DNA of 64,000 bases from Siphonodentalium dalli (lineage: Eukaryota; Mollusca; Scaphopoda; Gadilida; Siphonodentaliidae): the NCBI GenBank assembly GCA_032622095.1, contig CP136063.1, forward strand, positions 281,785,426-281,849,425, read 5' to 3'. The notes under the pieces are model-generated. The model was given only the letters and a program-made list of their open reading frames with translations. It was not told the origin of the DNA and did not search any database. A program made the position numbers and the translations under genes. Shown here piece after piece: positions 44,250 through 59,201 of the stretch (positions are counted from its first letter, which is position 1; every line of letters starts with the position of its first letter).

Positions 44250-44790
44250 TTGAATGGGGATTTCCATGCAAATCTGCAGAGCAAAATTTAGAGTTGCACA
44301 TACTTCTGAGTGTGACTTGATGTAGTATTGAAAACAACAGGTATTTACAGGGACGCCAGAAGCATCAAAGGGCAAGGGGGCAAACCAACCAGGAGGGCAC
44401 TTTTCGGGTACCCACTGGCCTCACCTGAGTCAGGCCAGCAAGGGGGGCAAACACCCCCGTATGTCCCCCTTCTCTGGCGTCCCTGGGTATTTATCTGGCG
44501 ACTGGCGGGTCCAATTGGAACTTGTTCCATTATAAATTATAATGTTGGTGTATTTATTTTTGAATTTTATATTGATATTTCGAATCTGACAAATATAAGA
44601 TATGTAGGTCAAGTGATATGTAATTCCAGAAAAAAATTCTCAAAAATATATTTATAGCAAAATTTTATAATTTACGAAGCGGACCCACCAGATAAATACC
44701 TGTTGTCTAGTACCACATCAAGTCACACTCAGAAGTATGTGCAACTCTTTAACTTTTGCTCCGCAGATTTGCAAGGAAATCCTCATTCAA
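44250..44790. repeat. Inverted repeat split by a hAT MITE
   Basis: CTTCTGAGTGTGACTTGATG near 44303 and its complement near 44715 belong to arms of about 95 bp or more (AAATCTGCAGAGC and GCTCCGCAGATTT further out). The arms continue as ATTTATCTGG and CCAGATAAAT beside the MITE. The inner sequence around 44530-44670 is AT-rich and non-coding. Confidence 0.75.
44340..44493. mobile_element. 138-bp hAT-type MITE with 8-bp duplication GGTATTTA
   Basis: Ends CAGGGACGCCAGA and TCTGGCGTCCCTG bound 44348-44485. GGTATTTA is present at 44340-44347 and again at 44486-44493. An eight-base duplication and CAGGG termini are the hAT signature. The interior is GC-rich and too short to code. Confidence 0.9.
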
Positions 44791-45107
44791 AATCCACCAC
44801 GGCGGAAGACACACACTATTCGTTGCTCTTTCCAATTTTTCGTCATCTTCCCGCTTACGAAAACTTCTTATTTGATCGCATTTTGCCAATTTAAGCTCAA
44901 TATATCTCAGTCTTTTTCTAACGATATCCTGACAGTGAAACCATGCTTGACAGAACACAGGGATATCCCCAATCTATTTATAGCATATCAGGCTGTATCA
45001 GGGGAGATAAACCATGCATGCAGTTTATAGAAGCGTTAGGAACAGGCAGGTAAACAGCTGATTTCAACAACAACAACATGGTGGCGATTATTTTTGAGTC
45101 CCTTTAA

Positions 45108-45318
45108 GTTAAACTTCAAAATAACCACACAAAAAAAACAAAATTTAATAGTTTTCTCGGCATTTCTTACCATAATAATATAAAATAAGTGAGGGAAAAA
45201 AAATGTACGAGTGGGGGGGGGAAGATACCCAGGGTGGGGGGGAAGATACCCCGGGGTATGTTCCCCCCGGGGGGGAGATACCCAGGGGGGGAGATATCGT
45301 GTTACACCGGGATGGTTC
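45108..45318 (-). mobile_element. Solo end of the G/C-run foldback family
   Basis: AAGTTAAACTTCAAAATAAC, then TTTTCTCGGCATTTCTTACC, then several GGGGAAGATACCC blocks, ending ATATCGTGTTACACC. This matches the right end of the compact element at 46882-48085. The other end is absent here. Minus-strand frames (45036-45423) are translations of the repeat. Confidence 0.8.
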
Positions 45319-46881
45319 CTTGTGTGGTACCGCTGTACCACCGGTACTGAAAGTCTCAATTGATAATATTGTATGTGGACTCTTGGTTTTATACAAATTA
45401 TATGTACAATGTGTTAGGTACAAAATACAGGTTGAGCATATGGCTGGAAGTAGATAACAATGTGGATTTTGAAGAATTTAAATAATGAATTTCGCCAATA
45501 GATTGGCCAATCATTTATTTTCAATATAACAAAATACTTCAAAACATGCATTTCAAGCAAAGAAACATATAACACCATGCAAATTGCCATTGGGAAATTG
45601 TCGATGAACGTGTCTTTGAAAAATTAGTGTAAGGTTCCATCTTACAAAGAAACATCACTAACTGATGATTAATTTAATTACTGATTATTTTGTTTTGGAG
45701 AGGTAAACTGTAAAGCCCATGAGTCGATGATACATGCATACAATCTGTGACTGTAAAATATATTGTGATCGAATGGGCATAGATGACGTGGTCGCCATAA
45801 ATGTAATTGATTTTTTATGGTTGGCAGGTTGGTAAGCTTTTCTGCTTTAGTATTTTTTACAAACTGGTTAAAAAAGCTTCCTCAGCGATCGTACATAATT
45901 AATGATGAAAAATTTATATTCATGAACACATGGACTGACTATTAAAATTGTGACTGTGGAATACGATTTAACTCTTTCAACACCGCAGCCCGCTTTAGCG
46001 GGCACGACGTAATTTATGTTCAACACCGCTTTAGCGGGCAGAGAATAATTTTCGGGAATAACAGGTAATAATATCATGCTTGCGGGGATATACTAATGAT
46101 TTTTTTGACGGGCGACTTAGAATATGATTTGGGTGATATTCTGTATCAATACTAATTTATTATTGACCATGCACGTAGACCTGACAAATACGGCCCCAAT
46201 GAGATGTTCCCGACCTAAATATATACAGTTGATTTATGACGTCACAATTACTATTGTGGGGTTTACCTGGGTTTTCCCCAAAAATGCTGACGAAACTGCC
46301 GACAGGTGTGTTTTTTTTTAACCAGATACACATGTACCGATTGATTAAGTATACAATATACGTCGATGGTATATCCCCCTCAACATTGATTCAGCTGCAG
46401 TTACTGCACGTAACGTCAGTCGGGCCATCGTGACTTGTTGCTCAGTCAGCGATTGGTCATTTGTAATTGTCTTTTATGTTTAAGTTACAGTATATGTTTG
46501 TTTCTATGCTCATAGAAGAGCCGCTATTGGTTACTTTGGGTTGAGGCTATTGTGGCACCCGATGATATATGCAGACGATGTGTGTAAATTAAATTATCCA
46601 ACTTCGCAACAAAATAAGTATGCTTTGTGACTACCGATATATATCATATTGCCTTCCGTTTTGGTCGGGGCAAGATGCAAATCGGGTTTGCTGCTATGCG
46701 AATATTATTGTCATATGTATACAAGAACCATTTATTTAGCAATAACAAACTGTGGTTCAAATTTTGTTTTGTTAATGTTGTAAATAACATCTGAATCAAG
46801 TTATCCATGCTTATGCAAATGTGTATATAGACTACTATTTTCGAATACTGGCTAGGACCGCGGTACTCAACACTCAGTACC
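45319..46881. other. Unassigned stretch with a duplicated hairpin
   Basis: No gene supported. At 45988-46003 there is a perfect palindrome-with-loop GCCCGCTTTAGCGGGC. A second copy of the context (TCAACACCGCTTTAGCGGGC) lies at 46020-46039. The rest is AT-rich with short unrelated frames. Confidence 0.5.
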
Positions 46882-48085
46882 GGTGTAACAGTTTATCTCC
46901 CCCCCTGGGTATCTCCCCCCCCCCCCCCTCATATATTTTTTTCCCCTCACTTATTATATATTATTATGGTAAGAAATGCCGAGAAAACTATTAAAAAAAA
47001 AATTTAATTTTTTTTTATTTTGAAGTTTAACTTAAGCCCTCACACAACCCAATAGCATAAATATTTCAAAATATTACCTTACGATTTTATCGTTTATTTT
47101 GCTTTATATTGTCATGAAATGGCGAGAAATTAACTTTATATGAGAACAATTTAATAGAGTAAGAATTTGGGGTGGGAGGGAGGGAGGGGAAATATCCAGA
47201 AAACATATGATTTTATTGCTTAATTTGCTTTATATAGTTATGAAATGGCGAGAAATTAACTTTATATGAGCAAAATTTGATTAGAGTAAGAATATGGGGT
47301 GGGGGGGGAGATACCCAGGGGCCAGGCCTGAGTATCTTCCCCCCCCCCCCACCCAGCGCCTACATATGACAAAAATCAAACGTATGATTTTATTGCTTAA
47401 TTTGCTTTATATAGTCATGAAATGGCGAGAAATTAACTTTATATGAGCAAAATTTGATTAGAATAAGAATTTGGGGTGGGGGGAGCAAATTAAGCAATAA
47501 AATCATACGGGGGGGGGGAAGATACTCAGGCCTGGGTATCATCCCCCCACCAAAAATTAAACGTATGATTTTATTGCTTAATTTGCTTTATATAGTCATG
47601 AAATGGCGAGAAATTAACTTTATATGAGCAAAATTTGATTAGAATAAGAATTTGGGGTGGGGGGAGCAAATTAAGCAATAAAATCATACGGGGGGGGGGG
47701 GGAAGATACTCAGGCCTGGGTATCATCCCCCCACCCAAAATGTTTACTCTATAAAATTTTGCTCATATAAAGTTAATTTCTCGCCATTTCATGACTATAT
47801 AAAGCAAATTAAATGATAGAATCATAAGGTACTATTTTGACATATTTATGCTATTACTGGGTTAAGTTAAACTTCAAAATAACAACAAAACAAAAAAAAT
47901 TAATAGTTTTCTCGGCATTTCTTACCATAATAATATGAAATAAGTGAGGGAAAAAAAATGTACGAGAAGATACCCAGGGTGGGGGGGAAGATACCCAGGG
48001 GTATGTTCCCCCCCGGGGGGAAGATACCCCGGGGTATCTTTCCCCGCGGGGGAAGATACCCAGGGGGGAGATATCGTGTTACACC
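46882..48085. mobile_element. Compact complete G/C-run foldback element
   Basis: Starts GGTGTAACAGTTTATCTCCC and ends GGGGGGAGATATCGTGTTACACC. The inverted ends also share the AATGCCGAGAAAACTATT segment. Inside are a few of the same 170-bp units as in 24600-27390, first in one orientation then in the other. Two units are interrupted by a GGAGCAAATTAAGCAATAAA insertion that is itself duplicated (about 47482 and 47666). This copy defines both termini of the family. No coding capacity. Confidence 0.8.
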
Positions 48086-48179
48086 TGTATCATGAAAATT
48101 GTCCAAGTACCGATGTTTCTGGTACTGCATGGTACCATTGAGAAGCCTGATTATGAGGGAACAAGCCTGGAAACGGTGT

Positions 48180-48300
48180 GTCTGACATTTGCAGAATGAG
48201 GTCCTCAGAGGATGAAAGGATGAATTTAGTGATGGTATCCTGCACAACAGGCTATCATCACCAAATTCACTCACTGGGAACTTCATTCTGCTTCTAGGCC
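48180..48300. repeat. Palindromic repeat family II, copy 1
   Basis: GCAGAATGAGGTCCTCAGAGG ... GGATGAATTTAGTGATGGTA then ATCACCAAATTCACTCACTG ... ACTTCATTCTGC: an imperfect hairpin of about 110 bp. Related copies lie at 50430-50545, 59631-59712 and 61085-61215. Confidence 0.75.
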
Positions 48301-48389
48301 TCAACTTCTATGGGAAACCGAGTATCTGATTGAAGTTCCCTAGTCAAGTTTGTGATTCTTGAAGAGGCTATACTAAATCATTAAAAACA

Positions 48390-50319
48390 AATATAAACTT
48401 GAAATGGAATTTTAAAGGTAGATTCAAAACTCTAGGAATTATATTTAATCTAGAAGATCCCCTCCTAGTGCATGAAAACTGGGAAAACAAGAAGGAAAGC
48501 ATGAACAACATATTAAAGAACTGGGCATTGAGGACACTGTACCACATGGGCAAAGTGACAGTAATAAAAACCATAATACTACTAATTATTAACCAAAAAA
48601 TGACAGTATTACCTGAACCCCCAAAACAAATTATGAAAGAAATGCAGGGCTTGCTATTTCAATTTTTCTGGAATGGGAAAAGAGACAGGATAAAAAGAGA
48701 TACATTAATTCAAAGCATAGAAAATGGAGGACTCAAGATTCCTGACCTTAGCTGTTTCTCAAAATCATTAAAAGTTACATGGCTCAAAAAAGTTCTGGAC
48801 CCTTTCAACTACTCAGAATGGAAATTAATTCTACTAGATAAAATAGAAAAATATGGGGGAACGATAATGTTCAATTTAAATAAGCCTAGCATAATATAAA
48901 TAGCACAAAATTTCAATCCATTCTGGAAAGAAGTATTAACAGCATATGCTCTGCTCACCAATGAGCCTTTGTCAGTGGAAGACTTCAAGTCACATCCAAT
49001 TTGTCATAATTTAGCATTGAAAATGGAAAATAAACCTATTTATCTAAAGACATGGATAGAAAAACAAATTTTGTGTGTCAATGATATTTTAAATGAAGAC
49101 AATTCCTTTATGAATACTGAAGATTTTTTTCTAAAATATAGACTTAAAGTGAATTACTTAACATTGCAAGGAATAGTGACTTCAATTCCTATAAATTGGA
49201 GAAAAATAATAAGATCTAGTCAGAATACACTCGATGAGATTAAAAAAAAAATAAGAGGAAAGGTTAAACAATTACCTCTATTGGAATTTCATATATATTT
49301 TAGTACCAAATAAGCCATGTGCCCAAATTGGATGGTGCAACAGACTAAATCTTGAGTCACAACAATTAGACTGGAAAAATATATATATGAGGTGTTTCAA
49401 AATTACAAAAAGTACGAAATTGCAAGCCTTCCAGTTCCAAATAAATCATAATACCTTGGTCACAAATATATTCCTAGAAAAATGTAAAATCATATCAACT
49501 AGTATGTGTACTTTATGTAACAATGAAAGAGAAACTACTGAGCACCTGCTAGCAAACTGCTGCAAGGTACTCCCATTATGGCATTATGTGTCAGGCTTTC
49601 TGGATGATTGCTTTAATATAAACTCTGCATTGACAACTGATGAAATACTTTTTGGAATTGGGAAAAACCAACATTTTTTAGCAATAAATAACTTAATACT
49701 GTTAACAAAACGTTATATTTATATAACATGATGCAATAAAGAAAACGTGTCAAAATCATCCCTTTTAAGTTTCCTAAATCATGAGTCCAAAATAGAAAAA
49801 TTAGCAACCCAATGGAATAACAGTTTAGTAAGCAGTATAGAAAAAAAGTGGAACAGTGTCCTCAGCCTAATTAATGATGTATCCTAAAGAAAACACTATA
49901 TCGAATTCGATTCTGTTCTCCTGGACAGAACATTTCCCAAATTTTTTCCCCCCAAAATGATAGGATGGAAAATGTGCAAGGCCTCTGCAAAAAGTTCACA
50001 AACACAACCTCTAACATGAGTAATAGGTCAGATTATACAGAAAATACAACCATTGTATTTTAGTTATACCATTAAAAAGTCAATCACTAGTAAAATCAGA
50101 GAATGACTGTTTAATGAAGACCTGACAAAACATTTTAATGACACGGATTTCATTTTAATTTGAACGATATTTGACACTGTGCCACAATATAACATAAAAA
50201 TGCATTGGAAAAAGTAAGATTTTATAACATATATCTTTATTATTATATAAGTTATGTATGTAAAACATATCGCAAATTGTACCAAAAAGATGAATAAATT
50301 ATAAAAAAAAAAAAAAATT
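48390..50319 (+). mobile_element. L1/Tx1-like LINE, 5'-truncated, with poly(A) end
   Basis: Retains the end of the second open reading frame (48396-49887), about 430 bp of 3' untranslated sequence, an AATAAA at 50292 and an A tract to 50319. A poly(A) tail and the GLLFQFFWNGK motif type point to the L1/Tx1 group, unlike the two other LINE pieces in this window. The left border and target duplication were not resolved. Confidence 0.7.
48396..49887 (+). pseudogene. L1-like ORF2 C-terminal part, broken
   Basis: The frame opens in the region after the reverse transcriptase catalytic core: FKTLGIIFNLEDPLL, NILKNWALRTLYHMGKVTVI, FQFFWNGKRDRIKRDTLIQS and ENGGLKIPDL are typical of the L1 C-terminal half. 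It is broken by a TAA at 48897, loses frame between 49313 and 49387, then continues with QFQINHNTLVTNIFL and a zinc-knuckle-like CTLCNNERETTEHLLANCC. After a further TGA at 49729 it reaches a final TAA at 49885. The catalytic box is not present. Inactive remnant. Confidence 0.8.
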
Positions 50320-50429
50320 GGGATTTCACACATTGGTCACCTCGATTATGAATTTTATCTTCTGTAAATTATAGAAACTGAATAAAAGGGAAAAAGTAAC
50401 TAAAAACAATGTCAATTTGAGGCTATAGA

Positions 50430-50575
50430 TACTTCCCAGAAGATGAGGCCTAAGCAGAGTGAGGTCCACAGAAGGTGAATTTGGTGATTTTAGCCTGCAG
50501 GGTAGCATCACTAAATTCACCCTCTGGGGACCTCATTCTACACATTTCATAAACAGGCTTGTATTTCCAGGCTTG
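50430..50575. repeat. Palindromic repeat family II, copy 2
   Basis: GTGAGGTCCACAGAAGGTGA ... TTTGGTGATTTTAGCC and GCATCACTAAATTCACCCTC ... GGGGACCTCATTCTAC form a hairpin just upstream of the zinc-finger exon. It is followed by CAGGCTTGTATTTCCAGGCTTG. Confidence 0.75.
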
Positions 50576-50650
50576 TGTTGGAATCATGCATGACATGCAA
50601 TTAAGTCTGTTCCATGAGTCACTTGATTAGTATTCTCTCATCTCTTACAG

Positions 50651-53520
<2,870 letters not shown>

Positions 53521-54700
53521 GGAGAGAAGCCTCATAGTTAAAGCAAACGACATTTACGTTGTGTGATGTTGCAGCATCGCAATAAAAATATGATGTGGCA
53601 GAAACTATGTGATTCTAGGAATAGACATGTAATAAATAGACAGTGATCATATACTGGTATTTATGTATTGTTTGATGGTGTTAATGAGTGAATTGTTCAA
53701 TCGAACGCCAATGGAGATGCATATATAATAAAAGGAAAATCTGGTGTTTTAAGTGTATACAAAATTCATCTCAATTAATATTTATTTTTCTCTCTGTCAC
53801 TGTCGATATTCGGTAATTTTGGTAGCCACTCAAAAAACACTAGATATTTTCTATTTATTAGCTCAACTTGACAATGTCAAGTTTGAGATATTGCAATGGG
53901 TTGCCATCCATCCATGCATTTGTGCATCCATCCATTGACAATGGACAATTTCCTTCAGCACATCCTCACAGATCTAGTCCCTCATCAGATCATCGCCAAA
54001 CTTCATATGGATCTTTGGGTGATGTCTATATGAGAGTCATCAATTTTTTCCAAATTTAAAAAAAAAAACTTGGCAGCCAGCATCCATTTTGGATTTCACA
54101 TTTTATTTCATCGAGTCTGCAGCCCACATTTATTGGATAAGTATTATGAATATTTACGGGCATACTTTAGGACCACCTCCAGATGGGAGCCAGGGCCCAA
54201 GCTAGGGGTTGAAAACAGGGAGAAGACTTCTCCCTCTGGAGATGTTAGGGAGACTTCAGCCCAAAATATGGAGAAGTGGGGGGAGACTTTAGAAAAACAT
54301 ATATTAATTTTTAAATATCGCTTTCATTTATAACATCAATAAAAAATAAAATATGTTTACTTCATTTAAATAAATTAATTATTATAAATTTGAAATTTTT
54401 GGAAATGTAAATATCATTTAAGCAAGACAATTAACAAGTTCAGTGGTAGTTAAATTTTTAACTTAAATGGAAATAGTATCGTAATAATGTAATACAATAT
54501 TGTAGGATTCTATTATCAGCATATTAGTATTAGTATTTTTTAGACTGGAAGATATGTAGGGCCTACAGTCTGAACAAGATGTAAGTTTAATTTGGTCACT
54601 GCTGTAATGTGGGTGTCCCCTAAAAAAACAATAAGGACTAATCAATGAGTTGTAAAAGCTTTTAGTTTAATCTCTAAAGCCTTTATTAATTATTGCCAAC
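53521..54700. other. 3' flank of the zinc-finger array, no gene recognised
   Basis: An AATAAA lies at about 53581 and ATAATAAAAGG at about 53725, either of which could terminate a zinc-finger transcript. Otherwise AT-rich. A purine-rich block at 54185-54290 (GGGAGAAGACTTCTCCCTCT) contains a short palindrome. Confidence 0.45.
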
Positions 54701-54758
54701 ATCTATGGTATAATCCGATTACGTTTGTATTACTTGACAAGTTGGACACACCTGTTAC

Positions 54759-54857
54759 CTGTGGGCGCGGCCATTTATTTACGGAAGTGGTCTCTCCCAA
54801 AAGTGCGACGCGTTGTCGAAACAAACTTCCGAAGTGCCCTGTTTGGAGGTTTGCCAT
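54759..54857 (-). CDS. Possible 33-codon first exon with a strong splice donor
   Basis: On the minus strand ATG at 54857-54855 opens a frame (MANLQTGHFGSLFRQRVALL...) of exactly 33 codons. It ends in CCACAG directly followed by GTAACAGG, a near-consensus donor in phase 0. The N-terminus has arginines and few acids, the style of a mitochondrial targeting peptide. ACGGAAGT, an ETS-like element, lies within the exon region. No second exon could be recognised downstream (lower coordinates), and repeats surround it. Family unknown. Confidence 0.3.
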
Positions 54858-54889
54858 AATGACTTCATTCAACCGACTCACAATGATGT

Positions 54890-56300
54890 TTGCATATTCC
54901 GTTCTAAAGTTATTCTTCTCTGTTTATAATCAATTTGGGTTCGTCCTGCTCATGTTTCAATTTGACATTGTGGGGGGTATGTTAAACCCTTGTTAACCCT
55001 TTTTATGACTGGCACAGGGTCTTTAATGCTGCACCAGCCCAGCTCCCTTTTGAACACTGGCTCCCTGCACCAAGTAGTTCCTATTTCCTGTGCTCCCAGG
55101 AAGTGTTTTTTACTATATTATAATCATTACATTAGATCATTATAAGATAGTTGAAGACATATTATGGACTTGTTCGGGTGCATGAAACCGATAAATTTGT
55201 ACTCAGGCGCTATGCCAACTGTGGAAATGTAGCATTCTACTATCATCGCCCATAATCTGGAAGAAATCAACCATACAACTCCATAGAAAACACCATCTGA
55301 ACTAAGCTCAATTGTATATATTTACAACTCGATTCGGGACGCAACAATCTACGTAAATTATTAATGTAAGTGATGATTGAAGATAAGCAACACCGAGTCT
55401 AGTTAGTATTTTGTTTGAGAAATGTAGCCCAAATGGTAAATATACTGGACATGTTCATGTCAACATGTGCAATGTAGTGTCATTAACCCTTCCATGACTG
55501 GAGCTTCCTGAAATTTTGCGAAAACCCTGTGCCAATGTATTCTCTTATATATGCAATTCTCCCATATGGAGCCAGTGCATTCTCTTGTATATGCGAGGCT
55601 CCCTATATGGGAGACTCGCATATATAAGAGAATACACTGGCACATGATCTTTAATGCTGCACCAGCGCTGCTCCCATCATAAAAGTGTTCAGAACATTGT
55701 GCTTAGCTGTGGTATCAGTTCAGCTGTGATACCATACCGCTACACAATCACAGTAGTTGTGTACAGATACAGACACTCTGAATGATAAGTCGACAAACAC
55801 TTCAACTTTCTTACTTGTCACTAGGACCTGTATCTAGTATATGTAGTATGCCCTATATGTGTTATATAGATTTATCAGAACTGAATGGTATTTAGTATGG
55901 AGGGTCACCGTCATGACTGCTTTCAAAAAAGGGCTATTAAGTTTTTTTTCCATTCTAGAGTTATCCTTTGTTTATTGGGAAATCTTGGGGTTTTTTTTTT
56001 CATCCGCACAGATATCTTTGTCATGGGTTATTGGATCTGGAGGGTTGTCATCATGAGTATGTTCAAAATAGGGGCAATGACGTTGATTGCATTTGGAGGT
56101 TTGCTACTCACAAGTTATCCTTCTCTGTTTATAATAAATTTGGGTTCGTCCTGCCCATTTTTTATGACTGGCACAGGGTCTTTAATGCTGCACCAGCGCT
56201 GCTCCCTTTTGAACACTGGCTCCCTGCACCAACTGGTCCCTATTCACTATGACCTGTATCTAGTATAATTAGTATGCCCTATATGTGTTATATAGATCAT
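54890..56300. repeat. Dispersed duplicated blocks
   Basis: The block TTCTCTGTTTATAATCAATT / TTGGGTTCGTCCTGC / ACTGGCACAGGGTCTTTAAT / GAACACTGGCTCCCTGCACC occurs at about 54910-55085 and again at 56110-56240. The block GACCTGTATCTAGTATA ... TGCCCTATATGTGTTATATA occurs at about 55828-55870 and 56250-56297. The tail TTTAATGCTGCACCAGC is shared with palindromic family I. Frames at 55859-56268 are translations of these repeats. Confidence 0.7.
55485..55690. repeat. Palindromic repeat family I, copy 5 (most complete hairpin)
   Basis: CCCTTCCATGACTGGAGCTT leads into GTGCCAATGTATTCTCTTAT, then the near-perfect palindrome CATTCTCTTGTATATGCGAG / GCTCCCTATATGGGAGACTC / GCATATATAAGAGAATACAC, and ends TTTAATGCTGCACCAGCGCT. 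Confidence 0.8.
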
Positions 56301-57134
56301 AACACAATCAAACAATGACCGTATTGGGTAATTAGTTGAAGAAAAGCCAAACAAAAAACACCTGCAAACACTGGAAAAAACTTGTTTTCTCGACCTATGA
56401 CCCATCCCCGCCCTGTATTAAGGAATTTATCGCGCATATTCTCTATGTAAAATGTAACATGTCACTTTTGGGGGTGAGTAATCACTAGGGTTCAGTGGCA
56501 CTGCATTTTTTTTTTTTAATGTGATGCACTTATCCGACTATGCTCTGCATGGCTCCTTATCAATTTAAAAATGGACAGAAGGTGACTATTAAACTGTTTT
56601 GTCGATGTATTTGTCAAATCAGTCCTGTATGTCATCAAACGCAGCTTTTATAGCCGCATAGTTCATGTTTAGCGAAATAATTTACCATTTGCATGGGACA
56701 TGTGTTTTCCTGTGTATTTTATTTAGATGAAAAATAAGAAATAAGAAAATTTCATGAATAAAAACTATGCAGCATCAGGGAGACCAACTATATGTGCTAC
56801 AAGGAAAATAACGGCTGATATGTATTAATATTGTGTCTCTAAATGATGATTTCACAGAAATTCAAAAATGACGCTTATTCATTGGCGATTTATTGTTTCC
56901 AATCATGTTCTTTGGGCACCATTCATGTGCCGATTCTTTGGTGATGAAATATTAAATTTGCTGCTATTTATTAGATGTTGAGTGAGCTAAAGCCAAATCG
57001 GACTATTTCCATTTGAATCTGAAATTTATGAAACTCATTTCCTAGTGACAAAAGCTCGAGTTGATTGGTTCTCATAATTATTATTTTACAACCCCGAATC
57101 TATAGAAAAAGTTCAGTGAAGAGATAGAACGTCT
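56301..57134. other. No gene recognised
   Basis: About 0.8 kb of AT-rich sequence, short frames only. Confidence 0.4.
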
Positions 57135-59201
57135 TTAAAGGCACAGATGGCATGCGGTGGGTATATGCTGTTAAAATAGTCACACCCGTTAAAACTGTCA
57201 TAAACAGACAGAATATTAAAATATAGACCATTTGTTTGTATACCTATCATAAACATCTTGTAAATAGTATGTTATTGTCAATTTCGTAAGCTGTGTTATG
57301 TAAACAAAAGCCAGGTTCTGTAACATTTTTTGTTTACATGACAAAGCATACCAACTGGACAATATCATACTATTTATGCGATGTTTATGATTGGCGTAAA
57401 AACAAAATCTGTCTACATTTTAATATTCTTTCTGTTTAGGCCATAATAAATATATTCCTAGATGATCATCGGAAGTTTTTTGAAAATTGGGGCGGGGGGG
57501 GGGGGGGGGGGGGGGGGAGGTATTTATTATTTATTTCCAGCTCGGCATAGATGAACCAAGTAAAGTTGATTCAATTCATTGCTATGTTGTATACATGTGC
57601 AATATTAATAAAATGTGAGTTAAATGAAGTGAAAGGTGGAAATAAATAATACCTGACAATAAATGTCATGTTGTTATATATATATATTCCCAATTTCCCA
57701 TCATTTACTTCATTTATAATAAAAAACATATGTATATATTAATATCGCACACACATATGTTGTGGTGCAAACTATATGTCAAAAGATGCCCATGTCAAGT
57801 ATATTCGCATGCCCTATTTCTATGTGGTGTTCGGTATCCCGAGAAATGAGCAAATGCTTGCGGTACGGAACAAGCACGATTAGGCAAAAAAAATAAAATA
57901 ATATTTGTTTCCTATTACTATGCCAAAAAACTCCAGGTAGGTAGGTAGGGATTTTTATTTGTTTGGTAATATTTTTTTTTTTTTTTCCCCAAACAGTTAA
58001 GAAGTGCATTAAAGCTTACTCTTTATACTTGTGTTAATGCTGTCCATGTATATTGTAAGAAAACAGTTAATGCAGCACAATAATATGATAAGTATTGTCA
58101 ATGTGGATAAACAAATGCCTCCCAAGCACTCAACTATGCAGTTCTCTTGTAATTATTCTCTCAGTTTAGATTGTGGTAGCACATCTTCCTCAGAGCACAA
58201 TATTGACATATCAATAGGCCCAAGATGAACACCATAATAGGACTTTTCTATTACTTTATAATAACATAACTTGTATGATATTAATTCAAACCTCACTTAT
58301 ATATTTGGTCATACACCTCAGGACCTAAGACACACCTGCACTGGCAGGATATCTCACATGCGCTTCAGTCACATTGCACAGGGTGTAAATGTCCCTCAGT
58401 CTCAGATGCCCCTCAATTGCATTGAAATATAAAGACCCACACCACACTGAAAATGGTACCGGACCACAGGCCACACCTTGACTGAGGTACCACACCTCAG
58501 CGCTGATTCAAATTGCCCCCAACTTTGAAGTTCCTTATGCACACTGGCATTGCATGCTTGTAAGTTTTATACACCCATACAAACCAGTAAATAATTCCAT
58601 ATGCTGTTTTTAAATAGTGCCCATCCCAGAAGGGTGTTTGATATGGTAGACATGCAGTCATATTTATACTGTCTGTATCCATACTAGTAACTACGCATGA
58701 ACACTATGAATCCTTGATTGACTGGGGAGAGGAACTTTAAATTCTGATATAGAAAGTCTACTACATGTATATTGCTCTCTAACAGATAAGACTTCTTCCC
58801 ACAAGAGATGGGAGTTGAACAAACAAGATTACCACAGGCATGTTTTAAAGACTGCATATTTATTGGTGAGATTGGGATTCATCTGCAACCACAAATGGAC
58901 ATACATGTATTTTGATAAAAGTAAATTGTTTTTAAAAATTCCATCTAAAATTATTGCTGCTTAATGTAAACATAGTATATAGTATATATTTAGCGATATA
59001 TGTGTGCTTACATGCCAATTACATGCATTAAACAAAATTAAAAAAAAAAAAAATTTCAGTTTCGTAAATGGTATAATAAATAAATCCGAGTCGGGCCGAA
59101 AAAATCGGGGCGGGCGCCGATGATCATCTAGCAATATATTTATTATGGCCTTATCGTGGTTTTAACATCATACCCACTGTGAAAGCCATCTGTGCCTTTA
59201 A
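57135..59201. mobile_element. MITE with TTAA target duplication, host of a Harbinger-like insert
   Basis: AGGCACAGATGGC at 57139 and its complement ending at 59197 are flanked by TTAA on both sides (57135-57138 and 59198-59201). Further in, GGTGGGTATATG and CATACCCACTG also pair. TTAA duplications are typical of piggyBac and Kolobok elements; the AGG terminus makes Kolobok somewhat more likely, by inference. Removing the nested element at 57436-59153 leaves a MITE of about 340 bp. Its interior has its own stem (AGACAGAATATTAAAATA and its complement at 57410-57432). Confidence 0.75.
57436..59153. mobile_element. PIF/Harbinger-like element copy 3 (TTA target duplication)
   Basis: GGCCATAATAAATATATT...GATGATCATCGG at 57439 and its complement ending at 59150 form 34-bp inverted repeats with one mismatch, flanked by TTA (57436-57438 and 59151-59153). 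The three-base TWA duplication and GGCC start match copies 1 and 2, but the rest of the terminus differs, so it is another subfamily. A G run of 24 lies at 57494-57517. The interior has no recognisable protein and is non-autonomous. Confidence 0.8.

Noticed and set aside
48180-50545. Family II palindromes at 48180 and 50430 as the target duplication of the L1-like LINE
   Set aside because: Each is a complete diverged hairpin with its own flanks, and the LINE end at 50319 is not adjacent; they are separate insertions.
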